From Ectocarpus siliculosus (taxonomy: Eukaryota > Sar > Phaeophyceae > Ectocarpales > Ectocarpaceae): 64,000 nucleotides of DNA. The stretch is from positions 4,368,702 through 4,432,701 of the forward strand of contig FN649743.1 of assembly GCA_000310025.1 (NCBI GenBank), in the 5' to 3' direction. Under the pieces are notes generated by a model. The model saw nothing but the letters and a program-made list of their open reading frames with translations. It did not search any database and was not told where the DNA came from. The translations under genes were made by a program, and so were the position numbers. This document shows, piece by piece, positions 60,263 to 64,000 of the stretch. Positions within the stretch are counted from its first letter, which is position 1; each line of letters starts with the position of its first letter.

Positions 60263-60874
60263 GGATCTCCTACCTGACAGAAATGCTGTCATGTGGTGAT
60301 GAAAACAGTAATAATAAGGGTACTGAATAATGTATCGTCAAGGAAGGGAATTGAACACTCGACCACGTATGCATTTCCTCCTGAGCAGCAACAATGGGTT
60401 TGTCCCTTACCCATGTATGTCCAAGCGATATAGGGTGAGAAACATCGTTTGTTTGCGTACATGACAAAGACGGTGATGTCGAAGCACATACCAATACTCA
60501 GTAGGCAAGGAGACTTGGAGGTCGCCATAAGTAAGAACACCGCGCTTCGGACGCCAGTGTTGTTTTCTCATCGTGAAAATGATCAGCCGGAATCCTAGAG
60601 TCAAAATATTTTGCAAAAGCAACCAGACAAACTGGTCTTGTGTTTTATCCCTGCGAAGAGTCACAGGACTCAGCAACAACAGCGCAATGCTTTTCTCTCG
60701 TACAAACGGAGACCGCCCAACCAAACACGATAGTCTACACAGCGTTCAATGCGCAAGGCACCGACGACCGTGATGTACACTCCGACATCCCGCCGAAACG
60801 ATTGCAAGTTTCGCGAGTGCATACCCTCAGCTTTCAGCATTTTTTGCCTTTTTTTCTTGCTTGCATCAGATGAT

Positions 60875-63800
60875 ATGATGACGATAATGGGAGATCGCAA
60901 GGCGATTACGCCGCCCCCCTGCGTCATGCCGAGAACGGCGAACACGGCAAGTGCTTCGAGGAAAGGCGGTGGTGTCGTCGTCCGGGTGTCAGCAACCGTC
61001 AAGGCCGGGAGCCTCTTTCTTTTGTTGCTGCTTGCTGGGTGGACATTTCCTGGTGAGAGAAAAACACTTCAAAGGCTGTTGCTGTGATCGGAAGACATGT
61101 TTCAGGGATAAATTTCTTGTGTACAAACGCCAGCACCTCACATGTCCTGTTGCGGCATTTTCTTTAACCCTAGAGTCTAGTGTCCTGTTGCGGCATTTTC
61201 TTTAACCCTAGAGTCTAGACACCTAGAGAGAAAACCGATAGATGATCTGTCGATCACAGATAATGTTGTTGTGTGTCGGGAGGGGTTCGGTCGCCCCGAG
61301 ATTTCGCGCCCGGCAGAACCACCACAATGGAATGTTTTAATGACGACGACGACGACGACAGACAGACAGGCAACAGCGTTAACCCTGAGAAACGGGTAGC
61401 CAATCCGCAGAACGTGCTCTTGTTTGATCGGAAACGGGGCGAGAAACGAAGAAGAAGCAGGGAAGTTTGTGCGCATGAGCCGTATGTGCGCTTTGAACGA
61501 TGCTGCTGGACGAAGCGAGCTACTATAGTGTCTGTTAACGGGGTTGACCGCGGGCATCCTGTCGCGCCGTCCTACCGCCCTCGTGACCTAACAGGACCTC
61601 TCTGACTTTTTCTTCTCCCCCCTCCGATATTGCGATGCGGCGCATGGCTTGATAGGTTAGACCACATGCCCGGCGAACCGTGTTCCATTTTTGATAATGT
61701 CATGCCCAAGGTCGGAGTCGGTACAACATCCACCCAGCTCATCCCCACGTTGGGACCGCCTTCGGGAGGACATTTCATTTATCTCCGAAATAGAGAGGGA
61801 ATTTCGTATCCCTCACCCTAACCCCAACCCCCAACCCCCAACCCCCTACTAAAAGCAATCTAGTTTTCCTCGCGAAGAGGCTACTTCAATGTTGACCCCC
61901 CCAAAAATGGCATTTGTTCACGCAGCCACAGCTGCGATCCAACCGTACACGTTGGAGGTCAGAACGCGCAACGCGACCAACGCCGGATCGCTCGACGAGG
62001 TCCACCTGTCCTTCTGCGATGGGGGTGGAGACGACTGCGTCATGGGGCCGGAGAACGTGTACAACTCCATGGCGGAGCTGGCAGAGATCGGGACACGGGC
62101 CACCTTTGAGATACCGCTCGCATACGAACCTACGGCCATGTCAATCAGCATAGTCGGGATTGACGCGTGGTGAGGGGTGCTTCCTCTGAGCCCAAGATTG
62201 TTGTGCCGGTTCGCCTTCGTTGGTTGCGGTTTGTGTGGCGGTGTGTGGGATGGATGTATTGTTTGTTTTTTTGTTGATTTCGATGAAGGCATCCAGCCGC
62301 TTCGCCCGCTGTCGCTCGGGCGTGCTCAGACCTTCATACCGTATCGTATTCCACAATAGATGCCACACCCGCAAAAGATACCGTCCCACTGACCACACAC
62401 GCTGACAAACGTTTCACGGCTCAACATGACTTCAAAGCGTTATAGTACTCTCAGATGGTGGGGTCACCGACGACACCCCCTTCCCCACAGAAAAACATCC
62501 CGACGACAATATGTTCCTGAAACAAACGTCGTGTACGGTACACGGTGGGTCGAAGTAGTACTGTGGGGTAACATCAGCATGACATCGAGCAAACCTGCAG
62601 CTTTGATGAGCGGTAATTCGTCAGGGTTGGGGATAATAGTTGGGTGGGGTCGATGTGACTTGTGACACCTCACGTCATCTCTGCTTCACTTACACATGGC
62701 CTTCGAACTCGGTCGTCTTCGCGTAACAGCTAGATCCAGCTTCGCCGGCGTGGCCCGTCTTTTCCCCTCCTGACAGGTGCTTCGACGAGGCCATTTGGAA
62801 CGGCGGGACAAACCTTCTCGGTAGCGGGGCCAGGGTCTACCTCGATGGAGACTTGGGAGAGAAAGGCTGCAATTACGGTGTACACTTTGACACTGGCTGG
62901 TGAGTGAATGCTTCCCACGGTGGCAGTAATAACCCGCGTTTAGTCTTTAGTCGTAGGGACAGGGTTACATCGAGGAACAGACGGGCATTCCCTGTAGCGA
63001 GGCTTCTGTGGTGTAGCGTTCTGTTTTTGCTTCGCCAACAAGCTTAGCTCCGCACCGCACTTGTGCAGCGCGCTGCTGTTGTTGGCATCCCTCAGCATCC
63101 TCTCAAGGCCTACCTCTGTCAGCACACACAGCATCCTCTCATGGCCTACCTCTGTCGGTACGCACGATTCTCAGGTTCTACCCCTGCCAAAGCAGGTGGC
63201 GGTTCTTCAACCTGCCAGGGTCAGGTGAGTAGTAGCTAAGAACCCCCAGAGAACGAAGGGGTTGGGCATCAGAAGAATCAGCGAGAGGAATGTCGCGGGG
63301 TGATGCAACGAAAGAGAGCGTTTGGTGGAACATGGAAGTTAAACGGAACGGTTTGAACCCGTGGCATGGACGGGGACATGAAGAACCGGCAGCGGGGGAG
63401 GGGTGGAATCACGATCGGAGGAAACCAGGGGGGGACGGATACAGGTAGGGATGAGGCAAAAGGCATCATCCTATCGTTTCTGCGTGTGCAGACTCCTATT
63501 CAGCGACTGCTTGTCAAGCACGACCTATGGTTTGGTTGTCTTCTTTCTCCCCTGTTTTCACCTCCTCTCCTCACGGGTGACTGCGGTGCCTCTAGACGAA
63601 AAGCCCATCGCGCTTCACGCAAGCATGTGCGTCGCGTGTTTTTCCGGCACCCACCCCTTGATCCTCTTCGCAGACCCTCCGCAAGATGCACGCATGTCGG
63701 CGACCATGCATGCAACTACAGCAAAAGCTCTCTATTAACCCTCGACCTCCCCCCGCTGCCGCAGACGACTACGAGTACGAGATCAAGGTAAAACCGTGCG

Positions 63801-64000
63801 ATAGCGCAACGCCTAGCGGGTCAGCATCGCTGTCGCAGCAGGAGGAGGAGGCGGCGGCGGTGAGGGAGTCATCGGCATCAACCAAAATCCTGGCCTCGCT
63901 CTGCTCGGAGTCCGAGTGCGACGAAACCGCTGGAGAAGTCGTAAATGTCACCCTGGCGGCGGAACCGGCACAAGGCGGCGGCGGCGGCGGAGGAACATCC
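60875..64000 (+). CDS. Secreted or membrane-anchored protein, possible PLAT/LH2-like domain, 3' incomplete
   Basis: Phase-consistent exons: 60875-61052, 61926-62169, 62777-62899, 63196-63224, and 63765 to beyond the window end. Exon 1 ends in a hydrophobic stretch GSLFLLLLLAGWTFP, a signal peptide or signal anchor behind a long basic N-region (start chosen at the first of two adjacent ATGs; the frame stays open upstream). The second exon gives YTLEVRTRNATNAGSLDEVH and later ATFEIPLAYEPTAMSISIVG, ending IDAW; the third continues CFDEAIWNGG to VHFDTGW, the 29-base fourth gives WRFFNLPGS, the fifth DDYEYEIKVKPCDS then a Glu/Ser-rich tail. The opening strand, the inner IPL...SI strand and the DAWCFD turn are arranged as in PLAT/LH2 beta-sandwiches, which bind lipid or partner proteins; this is a tentative reading. 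Six cysteines suit a lumenal or extracellular location. Confidence 0.7.
61143..61218 (+). repeat. Perfect 38-base tandem duplication in an intron
   Basis: Two identical copies (61143-61180, 61181-61218) of a unit starting TGTCCTGTTGCGGC and ending AACCCTAGAGTCTAG lie in the first intron of the secreted-protein gene. Perfect identity suggests a recent event or an assembly artefact. Confidence 0.9.

Larger units (their letters stand above)
53059..60874. other. Repeat-rich spacer between the LRR gene and the 3' secreted-protein gene
   Basis: No supported protein-coding gene apart from retroelement remains at 57172-58835. It contains an R4 end, tRNA-like repeats, R2 copies and a minisatellite. 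Open frames of 195 codons (53668-54255, +) and 261 codons (55974-56759, -, opened by GTG) have no recognisable motif and lie among repeats. Confidence 0.5.

Noticed and set aside
1-64000. Integrated large DNA virus genome such as those known in brown algae
   Set aside because: No capsid, polymerase, integrase or other viral hallmark gene and no intronless gene-dense block was seen.

Overview
This window is intron-rich eukaryotic nuclear DNA. Coding capacity sits in short exons with GT-AG boundaries and preserved reading phase, separated by introns of roughly 80 to 1,300 bases. Inverted-repeat elements, tRNA-like repeats, microsatellites and minisatellites are scattered through introns and spacers, and there is one 100-N assembly gap. 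No operons, ribosome binding sites, rRNA genes, intact tRNA genes or CRISPR arrays were found. The gene style and the one-LRR-per-exon architecture suggest a stramenopile, most likely a brown alga of the Ectocarpus type; that assignment is inference. I assembled the exon models by hand by matching splice signals with phase and protein similarity, so boundaries need transcript support.

Layout. 2.35-6.55 kb (+): DHHC protein S-acyltransferase, 5' end unresolved. 9.09-12.41 kb (-): FtsJ/RrmJ-type rRNA 2'-O-methyltransferase (MRM2-like) with very large low-complexity insertions. 15.76-27.48 kb (-): a block of unrecognised exon-rich genes, called here X, Y and Z, encoding a secretory-pathway multi-pass membrane protein, a large protein with a hydrophobic C-terminus built from three 18-residue repeats, and a third C-terminal domain. 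They could be two or three genes or one giant gene. 30.07-35.91 kb (-): COQ6-type flavin monooxygenase of ubiquinone synthesis in nine exons, two introns probably using GC donors. 35.9-40.9 kb: gene-poor, with (CTG)18, an inverted repeat and the gap. 40.91-53.06 kb (+): the most striking gene, 14 phase-consistent exons encoding a 609-residue protein with an N-terminal polytopic membrane region carrying an EDVPQ motif, then seven GxIP-type leucine-rich repeats, each encoded by its own symmetric 72- or 75-base exon, then an acidic tail. 53-60.9 kb: repeat-rich spacer with a degenerate tandemly duplicated non-LTR retroelement tail. 60.88 kb to the window end (+): a signal-peptide protein with a possible PLAT-like domain, cut by the window edge.

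The genes do not form one pathway. DHHC acylation, rRNA methylation and ubiquinone synthesis are housekeeping functions. The LRR membrane gene and the X/Y/Z block look lineage-specific. Several introns of the LRR gene hold tandem arrays whose units each copy a splice-site-like sequence, two of them beginning at the real 5' splice site.
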